6,018 nucleotides of DNA from Actinomycetes bacterium (GCA_023423215.1 JAFAFZ010000381.1:1-6018); one strand, 5' to 3'. Positions 1 through 5,257 are shown, numbered from the stretch's first letter. The notes: generated from the sequence alone by a model not told the origin. Numbers and translations: made by a program.

Positions 1-11
1 GGCCCACACCG

Positions 12-114
12 GGGCCTCGGCGACACGTCGAGCTCCGCGCCGCGGCCGACCCGGGCCGCACAGCGGACCCAGCGGTCGTCCAGGTCCGCATCCGGGCCTG
101 GACGACACGTCGAG
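12..114 (+). repeat. Imperfect direct repeat pair, 82-nt period
   Basis: Copies lie at 12-32 and 94-114. Both read GGGCCT, then three variable bases, then CGACACGTCGAG, with mismatches only at the 7th and 9th bases. In the second copy the first 13 bases form the right arm of the stem-loop at 75-106. In the first copy the same position would be the right arm of a stem-loop whose left arm begins before the window. Confidence 0.6.
75..106. terminator. Long stem-loop downstream of the Rrf2 gene
   Basis: GTCGTCCAGG (75-84) is perfectly complementary to CCTGGACGAC (97-106). Inside it, CCG (86-88) pairs with CGG (93-95), leaving the tetraloop CATC. Position 85/96 is a U-G wobble in plus-strand RNA but an A-C mismatch in minus-strand RNA. 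The stem starts 46 nt past the stop codon of the minus-strand regulator. It has no T-tract on either side, so it may be an actinobacterial-type U-less terminator or a repeated palindromic element rather than a classical terminator. Confidence 0.45.
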
Positions 115-152
115 GTCGGCGCGACGAGGCGGACCGAGAGCCGCTGCGTGGG

Positions 153-566
153 TCAGCCGGCGACGTCGTCGACCGGCGTGAGCAGCAGCAGGTCCGCGAC
201 GGTGATCGAGACGAGCGCCTGCTCGACCCCGTCGCCCACCGCCGCCCAGATGGCCGACGCGTCCGACGGCCCGGACCCGCGCGGGTTGCGCACGTCGACG
301 ACCTGGCCCTCGATCACCCGCACGACGTCGACTAGGGTGATGCGCTCCGGCGAGCGGGCCAGCCGGTACCCGCCGTCCACGCCGCCACCGCGACGGCTGT
401 CCAGCAGACCACCCCGCCGCAGCTGGGTCATCGTCGACGCCAGGAAGCGGTACGGCAGGACCTGCGCCTCGGCGATCTCCCGACCCTTCACCGCGCGCGG
501 GTGCCGACGAGCGACCTCGAGCAGGGCGCGCACGGCATAGTCGGTCCGGGCGGTGACGCGGAACAT
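153..566 (-). CDS. Rrf2-family transcriptional regulator without Fe-S cysteines
   Basis: Small winged-helix DNA-binding protein, 137 aa from the ATG at 566. The family usually binds an inverted repeat as a dimer. The start FRVTARTDYAVRALLEVA is the typical Rrf2 helix 1. Residues about 27-58 form the helix-turn-helix, and RRGGGVDGGYRLAR (about 59-72) is the wing with its conserved GGY. The C-terminal part (about 78-120) fits the dimerisation helix. There is no cysteine anywhere, so the three-Cys cluster site of IscR, NsrR and RsrR is absent; it resembles cluster-free members such as CymR in that respect. A GTG at 584 would add six residues (MVPTEL); the ATG is preferred because the conserved helix follows it directly, although neither start has a good ribosome site. 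It is divergent from bioB, with an Rrf2-type palindrome between them, suggesting autoregulation and possibly control of bioB. The signal it senses is unknown. Confidence 0.88.
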   Translation of the reverse strand: MFRVTARTDYAVRALLEVARRHPRAVKGREIAEAQVLPYRFLASTMTQLRRGGLLDSRRGGGVDGGYRLARSPERITLVDVVRVIEGQVVDVRNPRGSGPSDASAIWAAVGDGVEQALVSITVADLLLLTPVDDVAG

Positions 567-604
567 CAGCTCGGTCGGCACCACGGTCGGGACATGGACC
601 CACC

Positions 605-642
605 CTATTACCTCTAATACCTACTGAAATAGTCGGTAATGT
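605..642. promoter_or_regulatory. AT-rich divergent promoter island between Rrf2 gene and bioB
   Basis: This is the only clearly AT-rich stretch in the surrounding GC-rich sequence. Read on the minus strand it offers -10-like hexamers TATTAG (619-614) and TAATAG (610-605) ahead of the Rrf2 gene. On the plus strand TAATGT (637-642) could serve a promoter facing bioB. No good -35 box is evident in either direction, as is common in actinobacteria. It overlaps the operator at 616-640, so binding there would block transcription from this site. Confidence 0.5.
616..640. promoter_or_regulatory. Rrf2/IscR type-1-like operator
   Basis: The half-sites AATACCTACT (616-625) and AGTCGGTAAT (631-640) form an inverted repeat matching at 8 of 10 positions around the spacer GAAAT (626-630). 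The core ACTGAAATAGTC fits the central part of the IscR type-1 consensus (GACT-RWWWY-AGTC), except that the first G is T here. A further ATTACC at 607-612 is an extra copy of the half-site end complementary to GGTAAT (635-640). Location between the Rrf2 gene and bioB makes the adjacent regulator the likely binder; that is inference. Confidence 0.6.
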
Positions 643-705
643 CGATCCCCCTGCCCCGCCGGTGTGTCGGGTGACCTCGCGACCCGCAACGCCGGGATGG
701 AGTCG

Positions 706-721
706 CCCGCCGACGGGCGGG
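706..721 (+). promoter_or_regulatory. GC-rich hairpin just ahead of bioB
   Basis: CCCGCC (706-711) pairs perfectly with GGCGGG (716-721) across the tetraloop GACG. It abuts the TACCTT box and ends 14 nt before the bioB ATG. If a transcript starts upstream at the AT-rich island, this hairpin would sit in the leader close to the start codon; if transcription starts at the ATG, it lies in promoter DNA. No biotin riboswitch-like structure is recognised. Confidence 0.3.
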
Positions 722-727
722 TACCTT
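722..727 (+). promoter_or_regulatory. -10-like box TACCTT for leaderless bioB
   Basis: TACCTT (TAnnnT pattern) is followed by 8 nt and then the ATG at 736, which would place the transcription start at or within two bases of the start codon. There is no Shine-Dalgarno sequence before the ATG, which supports a leaderless mRNA. The same layout occurs before the HhH-GPD gene. Confidence 0.4.
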
Positions 728-735
728 CGTCGCCC

Positions 736-1734
736 ATGGCACGCACGTTGATCCGCCAGGCCGAGGACGCACTGCTCGACGAGCGCCGTCGGCTGACCGC
801 CGAGGAGCTCGCCGCGCTGGCGGCGCTGGACCCCGAGCACACCCCGGCGCTGGCCGCGCTGGCCCACGAGGTGCGCCTGGCGTGGTGCGGTCCCGAGGTC
901 GAGGTCGAGGGCATCCTGAGCGCCAAGACCGGCGGCTGCCCCGAGGACTGCCACTTCTGCTCGCAGTCCTCCGCCTTCGACACACCGGTGAAGGCGACGC
1001 CGTTCCTGGACACCGACGAGGTCATCGCCGCGGCGAAGGAGACGGCCGAGCTGGGCGCCTCCGAGTTCTGCATCGTGCTCGCGATCAAGGGCCCCGACGA
1101 GCGCACCCTCGCCCGCATCCTCGAGCTCGTGCCGATCGTGCAGGAGGAGACCGGGCTGAACGTCGCCATCTCGGCCGGCATCCTGACCCGCGAGCAGGCC
1201 CGGCTGCTGGCCGATCGTGGGGTGCACCGCTACAACCACAACCTCGAGACGGCACGCTCGTTCTTCCCGCAGGTGGCGACGACCCACACGTGGGAGGAGC
1301 GCTGGGACACCTGCCAGCTCGTCAAGGAGCACGGCATGGAGCTGTGCTGCGGCGCGCTGCTCGGCATGGGCGAGTCCCAGGCGCAGCGCCTGGAGCTGCT
1401 CGGCCAGCTCGCCGAGCTCGAGCCGACCGAGGTCCCGCTGAACTTCCTCAACCCCCGGCCCGGCACGCCGCTGCAGATCCGCAAGCCCGTCACCGCCATG
1501 GAGGCGCTGCGCTGGATCGCCCTGTTCCGGATCGCGCTCCCGCCGGTCATCCTGCGCTACGCCGGTGGCCGCGAGATCACGTTGAAGGAGCTCCAGGTCA
1601 TGGGCATGACCTCGGGCATCAACGCCCTCATCGTCGGCAACTACCTGACGACGCTCGGTCGCTCGCCGGAAGAGGACCTGCAGATGCTCGAGGACCTGCA
1701 GATGCCCATCGGCGCCCTCACCGGGGTGCTGTGA
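736..1734 (+). CDS. bioB: Biotin synthase BioB
   Basis: Radical-SAM enzyme that inserts sulfur into dethiobiotin to make biotin; cytoplasmic. 332 aa, normal length. Family marks: radical-SAM motif C68-x3-C72-x2-C75 inside [30 protein letters not shown] (about 165-177); [10 protein letters not shown] (204-213); [13 protein letters not shown] (234-246); LRYAGGRE (273-280); and the end [12 protein letters not shown]. For the second cluster, E. coli uses Cys97, Cys128, Cys188 and Arg260. The equivalents here are C112, C204 (or C205) and R274, but the Cys128 region reads GLNVAISAG and has no cysteine. The start at 736 is chosen because homology begins there ([11 protein letters not shown]); GTG 664 and ATG 697 are in frame but add a non-conserved Arg/Pro-rich leader. 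The last bases overlap bsaP. No bioA, bioD or bioF is in the window. Confidence 0.95.
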   Translation: MARTLIRQAEDALLDERRRLTAEELAALAALDPEHTPALAALAHEVRLAWCGPEVEVEGILSAKTGGCPEDCHFCSQSSAFDTPVKATPFLDTDEVIAAAKETAELGASEFCIVLAIKGPDERTLARILELVPIVQEETGLNVAISAGILTREQARLLADRGVHRYNHNLETARSFFPQVATTHTWEERWDTCQLVKEHGMELCCGALLGMGESQAQRLELLGQLAELEPTEVPLNFLNPRPGTPLQIRKPVTAMEALRWIALFRIALPPVILRYAGGREITLKELQVMGMTSGINALIVGNYLTTLGRSPEEDLQMLEDLQMPIGALTGVL

Positions 1735-1910
1735 GCGACCCGTTCTGCCCGGGCTGCGGGCGCGCCGGCGCCGAGTGCGACGGCTGCCTGCCCGCGCTCG
1801 ACCCGCCGCGCTACTGCTCGACGTGCGGCACGTGGCTGGCGGTGCGCGTCAGCACGGGCGGTTGGGTGGCGCGCTGTCGCAGCTGCGACACCGAGACGCG
1901 CCCCGGCTGA
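1731..1910 (+). CDS. bsaP: Biotin synthase auxiliary protein BsaP-like, small Cys-rich
   Basis: 59 aa from the GTG at 1731, whose GTGA overlaps the bioB stop by 4 nt, so it is very probably translationally coupled to bioB; GGGG at 1723-1726 may be its ribosome site. It has eight cysteines in four C-x2-C pairs: C6/C9 (CPGC), C16/C19 (CDGC), C29/C32 (CSTC) and C49/C52 (CRSC). The block PPRYCSTC followed by GGWVARC is what I recall of the small gene beside actinobacterial bioB. Its M. tuberculosis form, Rv1590, was named BsaP and shown to be needed by BioB for converting dethiobiotin to biotin. The protein has no signal peptide or membrane segment, so it should act in the cytoplasm. It could bind zinc or help build or repair BioB's [2Fe-2S] cluster; the sequence alone does not decide. 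Assignment rests on context plus the cysteine pattern. Confidence 0.8.
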   Translation: MSDPFCPGCGRAGAECDGCLPALDPPRYCSTCGTWLAVRVSTGGWVARCRSCDTETRPG

Positions 1911-1942
1911 GCCAGCGCGTCCGCGCCCCTTCCGAGGCGCCC

Positions 1943-1967
1943 GGGCTCAGGAGCTGCCGACGAGCCC
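1943..1967. terminator. Candidate bidirectional terminator between bsaP and the transporter gene
   Basis: GGGCTC (1943-1948) pairs with GAGCCC (1962-1967) around a 13-nt loop, spanning the transporter stop codon (1947-1949) and lying 33 nt past the bsaP stop. A smaller stem, GCGCC 1923-1927 with GGCGC 1936-1940, lies just before it. There is no T-tract, so efficiency is uncertain. The convergent position is the main argument. Confidence 0.35.
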
Positions 1968-2849
1968 TGGCTGGCTCGGCGATCGCCGAGCGAGCACGGC
2001 GCCGCCCGTGACACCGACGCCGACGACAGCGGCTCCCACCAACGTCTGCGCCCGGAGCGGGACGATGCCGAGCGCTGCGCCGGAGACCGCGGCGGCGACG
2101 GGGATGATGCCGGTGGCGAGACCCGCCACCTCGGCACCGACCGACTCGACCGCCCTGAACCATGCGACGAAGGCGAACGCGCTCGCCGCCACGAGGTAGG
2201 CGACGGCCAGCGCGCTGCTCGAGGGCCACGGGACGCTCGCCCGGAGCTCGCCGAGGACCCAGCCGATCACCACCAGCTGCAGGCACGCGATCCAGCAGGT
2301 GTGCACCGCGACGGAGAACGGCCCGAGCCGGTCGAGCACGCGCAACGAGAAGAGCGTGAAGGCCGCTTCTCCTGCGAGCGCCACGAGCGACAGGCAGAGC
2401 CCGAGGGGTGAGGTCTCGCCGCCTCCGTAGACGATCGCGGCGCCCGCGACCACCACGACGGCCGCGGCGGCGATGTCCGGCCGGAAGCGCCGTCGGCCGA
2501 ACAGCGGCGCTCCCAGCACCAGGACCAGCGGCACGCACGAGACGACCGACGCGACGAACGCCGGATCGGCATGCTGCACGGCGCCGACCAGCGCGAGGTT
2601 GTAGATCGTCTGGCCCGACGTCGCGGCGAGGAACAGCCAGATCCACTCACCTGCACGCGCCCGACGCGCGCGCAGGTTCGGCCGTCGGGCCACCGCGGAG
2701 ATCGCCACCAGCACGGCGGTGGTGGCTGCGTAGCGCAACGCCTGCACCTCGAACCGCGGGCTGTCGATCAGGAACGACGAGGCCGTGACGGCGCCGCCCA
2801 CGGTCGACATCGCTGCGATCGCCTGCGTCAGGCCTCGTCTCGTGGTCAC
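1947..2849 (-). CDS. EamA/DMT-superfamily transporter
   Basis: Inner-membrane permease of the drug/metabolite transporter type, 300 aa, as expected for two tandem EamA domains. About ten hydrophobic helices are visible, at roughly residues 8-28, 36-53, 68-88, 96-116, 124-142, 148-170, 177-200, 211-231, 238-262 and 267-287. Arg-rich loops (for example 56-66 and 119-124) fit the cytoplasmic side. EamA-like signs are ALRY after helix 1, the PLVLVLGAPLFGRRR segment at the end of the first half, and WFRAVESVGAEVAGL in the second half. The GTG at 2849 is chosen because it begins just before helix 1; extension upstream would run into the MocR gene. A TACCGT box ends 6 nt before it, suggesting a leaderless mRNA. 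It is divergent from a MocR regulator that probably controls it. The substrate is not determinable; amino acids, vitamins or B6-related compounds are guesses from family context. Confidence 0.88.
   Translation of the reverse strand: MTTRRGLTQAIAAMSTVGGAVTASSFLIDSPRFEVQALRYAATTAVLVAISAVARRPNLRARRARAGEWIWLFLAATSGQTIYNLALVGAVQHADPAFVASVVSCVPLVLVLGAPLFGRRRFRPDIAAAAVVVVAGAAIVYGGGETSPLGLCLSLVALAGEAAFTLFSLRVLDRLGPFSVAVHTCWIACLQLVVIGWVLGELRASVPWPSSSALAVAYLVAASAFAFVAWFRAVESVGAEVAGLATGIIPVAAAVSGAALGIVPLRAQTLVGAAVVGVGVTGGAVLARRSPSQPGLVGSS
1974..1991. repeat. Perfect 18-bp palindrome in the 3' end of the transporter gene
   Basis: GCTCGGCGATCGCCGAGC reads identically on both strands, with a GCGATCGC core. 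It lies inside the last codons of the minus-strand transporter (the LARRSPS region), just downstream of the convergent bsaP gene. It may act as a transcription-ending hairpin with the 1943-1967 stem, or be a protein-binding or repeat element. Confidence 0.55.
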
Positions 2850-2855
2850 CCGAGC

Positions 2856-2861
2856 ACGGTA
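2856..2861 (-). promoter_or_regulatory. -10-like box TACCGT for the transporter gene
   Basis: On the minus strand TACCGT (2861 to 2856) is followed by 6 nt and the GTG start at 2849, consistent with leaderless transcription. It overlaps by two bases the plus-strand box used by the MocR gene, so the two promoters are probably mutually exclusive or co-regulated. Confidence 0.4.
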
Positions 2862-2865
2862 CGAT
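2860..2865 (+). promoter_or_regulatory. -10-like box TACGAT for the MocR gene
   Basis: TACGAT fits TAnnnT closely and would give a start near 2872 and a 5' leader of about 45 nt carrying the AGGAGG site. No clear -35 hexamer is visible at the usual spacing. Confidence 0.4.
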
Positions 2866-2870
2866 CCGAG

Positions 2871-2890
2871 TGGACCTCTCGAAGCGTCCA
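2871..2890. promoter_or_regulatory. Candidate MocR operator
   Basis: TGGAC (2871-2875) and GTCCA (2886-2890) are perfect inverted 5-mers separated by 10 nt, placed at the expected transcription start of the MocR gene. CCGAG also occurs twice in direct orientation (2850-2854 and 2866-2870) flanking the overlapping -10 boxes. MocR proteins often bind direct repeats in such divergent regions. Either set could be the site; short repeats like these can arise by chance in GC-rich DNA. Confidence 0.3.
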
Positions 2891-2903
2891 GAACATGCCG
2901 GCT

Positions 2904-2909
2904 AGGAGG
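2904..2909 (+). promoter_or_regulatory. Strong ribosome binding site of the MocR gene
   Basis: AGGAGG lies 7 nt before the ATG at 2917. It is the best Shine-Dalgarno sequence in the window and fixes this start against the in-frame ATG at 2785, which would overlap the transporter gene and its promoter. Confidence 0.8.
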
Positions 2910-2916
2910 GACCACT

Positions 2917-4317
2917 ATGAGGACGGCGGGTGGCGTGGTGCCCGAGGTGCAGCTGGACGAGGTCCCGAGGGCCCGCAAGGGGCTGGTCCTGACCGAGCAG
3001 GTCCGGACGGCCATCACCAGCGGAGCGCTGCCCGCCGGGACACCGCTCGCTGCCTCCCGGGTCGTGGCCGCCGAGCTGGCGGTCTCGCGTGGGGTCGTCG
3101 TGCGGGCCTTCGAGCAGCTGTCCGCCGAGGGGTTCCTCGAGTCACGACCCGGCAGCGGCACACGGGTCGCCGCGACGTCCGCCGGGACGGAGCGGCCTGC
3201 GTCGGCGCTGGACGTGGCTCGCGTCGCCGGGGACAACCCGGGGCTGCCGGACCCCGAGCTCTTCCCACGCCACGACTGGAGCGCCGCGCACCAGCGAGTC
3301 GTCGCTCGTCTCGGCAACTCCGATCTGCTCTACGGCGACCCGCGCGGCCTGGACGCGCTCCGGACGTCGCTGGCGGACTACCTGCGACGGACCCGCGGCA
3401 TCAGCGCCGACCCCGAGTGCATCGTCGTGGTCAACGGCGTCGCCCAGGCGCTCGCCATGATCTCGCTCCTGCTCAGCCGCACCGGGCGCCACCCGACGAT
3501 CGCGGTCGAGGACCCCGGCTCGGCGGGCACGTGCGCACAGCTCCGGTGGTGGGGAGCACGGCTCGCGCCCGTTCCCGTCGACGACGCCGGGCTCGACGTC
3601 GACGCACTCCGTCGGGCGCACGCTCGTCGCGCCGTGGACGCCGTCGCAGTGACACCAGCGCACCAGTACCCGACCGGCGTGGTGCTCGCCGCCGACCGCC
3701 GCTCGGAGCTCGCCGCCTTCGCCGCCCACCACGATGCGCTCGTGATCGAGGACGACTACGACGCCGACTACCGCTACGACCGCCGACCGATCAGCTCCAT
3801 CCGGGACCTGGCCCCCGACCACGTGATCGCCGTGGGCAGCGTGTCGAAGTCGATGGGCCCCGGGGTCCGCCTCGGTTGGATGGTGGCACCGCGGCGGCTC
3901 GTCGCCGACTTCGCCGACATCCGCTCCAACATCGATCTGTGTGCGCCCGTGATCACCCAGGCGGTCCTGTCCGAGCTGATCGACGCTGGAGCCCTGGACC
4001 GTCACATCCGGCGCACCCGCGCCGAGTACCGGCGCCGGTCGAGCACCCTCCTCGGCGAGTTGGCGCGCACGTTCCCGGACGCGCACGTCCCCGGTGTCCC
4101 GGCCGGCCTCCACGTGGCGGTCGATCTCCCACCGCGCCTCACCGAGCGGCCCACGGTCGAGGCGGCTCGGACCGCGGGGTTCGTCGCGCAGCCCATGAGC
4201 CGCTACCGCCACCGGCCCGGTGCGCCCGGCATCGTGCTCGGCTTCGCCCACCTCCCGCCCCCGGCCATCGAACGCGCCGGACGCGTGATGTCACAGGTCC
4301 TCGTGTCCGAGCGCTGA
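2917..4317 (+). CDS. MocR-type regulator (GntR wHTH + aminotransferase-like PLP domain)
   Basis: 466 aa, the normal size for the MocR subgroup (PdxR, GabR, TauR). N-terminal GntR winged helix at about 22-86: LTEQVRTAITSGALPAG, then SRVVAAELAVSRGVVVRAFEQL and the wing FLESRPGSGTRVA. A linker of about 30 residues leads to a fold-type I aminotransferase-like domain (about 115-466). PLP-site residues visible: TPAHQYPTG (246-254), IEDDYD (277-282) with an Asp for the pyridine nitrogen, and GSVSKSMGPGVRLGW (307-321) with the Schiff-base lysine at K311. These residues are intact, so cofactor binding is expected. Such proteins generally sense a PLP-linked ligand and activate or repress a neighbouring gene as well as their own. 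The divergent EamA-type transporter is the obvious target here. No pdxS/pdxT or gab genes are nearby, so a specific name is not justified. Confidence 0.93.
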   Translation: MRTAGGVVPEVQLDEVPRARKGLVLTEQVRTAITSGALPAGTPLAASRVVAAELAVSRGVVVRAFEQLSAEGFLESRPGSGTRVAATSAGTERPASALDVARVAGDNPGLPDPELFPRHDWSAAHQRVVARLGNSDLLYGDPRGLDALRTSLADYLRRTRGISADPECIVVVNGVAQALAMISLLLSRTGRHPTIAVEDPGSAGTCAQLRWWGARLAPVPVDDAGLDVDALRRAHARRAVDAVAVTPAHQYPTGVVLAADRRSELAAFAAHHDALVIEDDYDADYRYDRRPISSIRDLAPDHVIAVGSVSKSMGPGVRLGWMVAPRRLVADFADIRSNIDLCAPVITQAVLSELIDAGALDRHIRRTRAEYRRRSSTLLGELARTFPDAHVPGVPAGLHVAVDLPPRLTERPTVEAARTAGFVAQPMSRYRHRPGAPGIVLGFAHLPPPAIERAGRVMSQVLVSER

Positions 4318-4399
4318 CCGCCGGTGTGAGCTGACGCGCCGTCGCGAGCTGCAGCGCTGCGAGCTGCCTCGCTGACGCGGCGACCGGGCGGAGGGCCGC
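4318..4399. other. Convergent intergenic region with short repeats
   Basis: It lies between the ends of the MocR and zinc-ribbon genes. GCGAGCTGC is present twice (4344-4352 and 4359-4367), and GCTGACGCG twice (4330-4338 and 4371-4379), giving a degenerate tandem GAGCTG pattern. GTCGC (4341-4345) can pair with GCGAC (4380-4384), and GCAGCGCTGC (4351-4360) is self-complementary. It may form a bidirectional terminator structure; no T-tract is present. Confidence 0.4.
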
Positions 4400-5257
4400 T
4401 CAGGTCTCGGGGTCGAAGCTGCGCAGCAGGCGCTGGTGCGCCGCGTCGAGCTCGCGGGAGCCGGACTCGGGCCCCGTGGTCGACAGCGCGTAGAACCGCC
4501 CGTCGGCCAGGACGAAGCGCACCCGGGTGGTGACGTCGGAGCTGTCGGCCAGCACGACGTCGACCGCGTGGCCCTCGGGGACCTGCGCGTCGCGAGCGAC
4601 GGTCATCGGCGCGCCGTCGAAGCGCGTGTCGACGTAGCGCTGGGCGAGTGCCCGCAGGCCGCCCGGATCCTCGAACGCCGAGATCGCCTCGGGGTCGTAC
4701 CCGAAGGTCGTCCACGCCGCTTCCATCGAGGTGCCCGACACGCCCTCGACGTGCTCGCCCACGACCCAACCGGCGGCCAGGTCGGCGGGGTCGAACTCGG
4801 TGAACACGTCGGTGCTGCCGGCGGGGAGGTCGGCACGGAACGACCCCGACGGATCGATGACCGGCGTCCACGTCGCGGGCAGCAGCTCGGCGCGCTCGGA
4901 GGTCAGGCCCCAACGCACGAACTGGTCGGCGAGCGGACCGTGGCCGAGGTAGCCGGCCGCCGCGACGACGATCGCCGCCAGCGGGACGAGCACGAGCAGC
5001 GCCGCGGGGCGGATCGCCGGTCCGGACGAGCGGAAGGTGACCGTCTCGGGCAGCGGCGGTGGAGCCGGAGGGGCGAGCAAGGCGGTGCCGCCGGAGCTCG
5101 TCGGGCCGGCAGCGGCCGCTGCCGCGGGCAGGTGGATGCCGGCGTCCTCCGATGCGTAGCCGCCCATGCGGGGCTCACGGCGCGAGTCCTCGGCGCACTG
5201 GGCGCAGCAGGTCTGGTCGTCGTCCATCAGGAAGGAGCAGCGCGGGCAGGACTTCAC
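4400..5257 (-). CDS. Zinc-ribbon single-pass membrane protein, unknown function
   Basis: 285 aa, not matched to a named family. Order: an N-terminal zinc ribbon with C4-x2-C7 and C18-x2-C21 (plus C17); a low-complexity Ala/Pro linker (about 44-70); one hydrophobic helix (about 84-104); then a roughly 180-residue C-terminal domain. That domain begins SGSFRADLPAGS and ends with VRFVLADGRFYALSTTGPE and HQRLLRSF. This arrangement, a globular domain judging a substrate-like FRADLP start and ending in a short helix, resembles small extracytoplasmic domains seen in actinobacterial membrane proteins or lipoproteins (PsbP-like). With the ribbon in the cytoplasm, the C-terminal domain should lie outside. 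The GTG at 5257 is chosen because it is the only start that keeps the first CxxC; ATG at 5227 would lose it. No clear ribosome site is seen. The gene is divergent from the HhH-GPD gene. Role unknown. Confidence 0.8.
   Translation of the reverse strand: MKSCPRCSFLMDDDQTCCAQCAEDSRREPRMGGYASEDAGIHLPAAAAAAGPTSSGGTALLAPPAPPPLPETVTFRSSGPAIRPAALLVLVPLAAIVVAAAGYLGHGPLADQFVRWGLTSERAELLPATWTPVIDPSGSFRADLPAGSTDVFTEFDPADLAAGWVVGEHVEGVSGTSMEAAWTTFGYDPEAISAFEDPGGLRALAQRYVDTRFDGAPMTVARDAQVPEGHAVDVVLADSSDVTTRVRFVLADGRFYALSTTGPESGSRELDAAHQRLLRSFDPET

Larger units (their letters stand above)
1..152. other. Non-coding region with stem-loops and a direct repeat
   Basis: No convincing gene is seen here; this is the region downstream of the Rrf2 gene. 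It contains several inverted repeats (1-5 with 12-16, 42-47 with 54-59, and the long one at 75-106). A 21-nt near-identical direct repeat lies at 12-32 and 94-114 (19 of 21 identical), both copies ending in the 12-mer CGACACGTCGAG. The region looks like intergenic DNA holding a repeated structured element and/or terminators. Function is inferred only. Confidence 0.6.

Noticed and set aside
1..152. CRISPR-like array from the 12-mer repeats
   Set aside because: Only two short copies with an 82-nt period that form part of a stem-loop; no regular repeat-spacer pattern.
664..735. Extended bioB start at GTG 664 or ATG 697
   Set aside because: The added residues are not BioB-like, no ribosome site is present, and the conserved N-terminus begins at 736.
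567..735. Biotin or other riboswitch ahead of bioB
   Set aside because: Only one short hairpin is present and no known riboswitch architecture is recognisable.
882..1730. Long plus-strand open frame overlapping bioB and reading into bsaP
   Set aside because: It is Arg/Pro/Gly-rich out-of-frame translation of bioB; only its last 60 codons, from the GTG at 1731, look like a real protein.
1978..1987. HIP1-type cyanobacterial repeat (GCGATCGC)
   Set aside because: A single occurrence in the core of a larger palindrome, and the gene content is actinobacterial; chance in GC-rich DNA is enough.
3142..4251. 369-aa open frame antisense to the MocR gene
   Set aside because: Composition is that of a GC-rich shadow frame, with no recognisable domain; the plus strand has intact MocR motifs throughout.
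2571..4334. 587-aa plus-strand open frame over the transporter and MocR genes
   Set aside because: Very Arg-rich, no domain, out of frame with MocR and antisense to the transporter; a product of few stop codons in GC-rich DNA.
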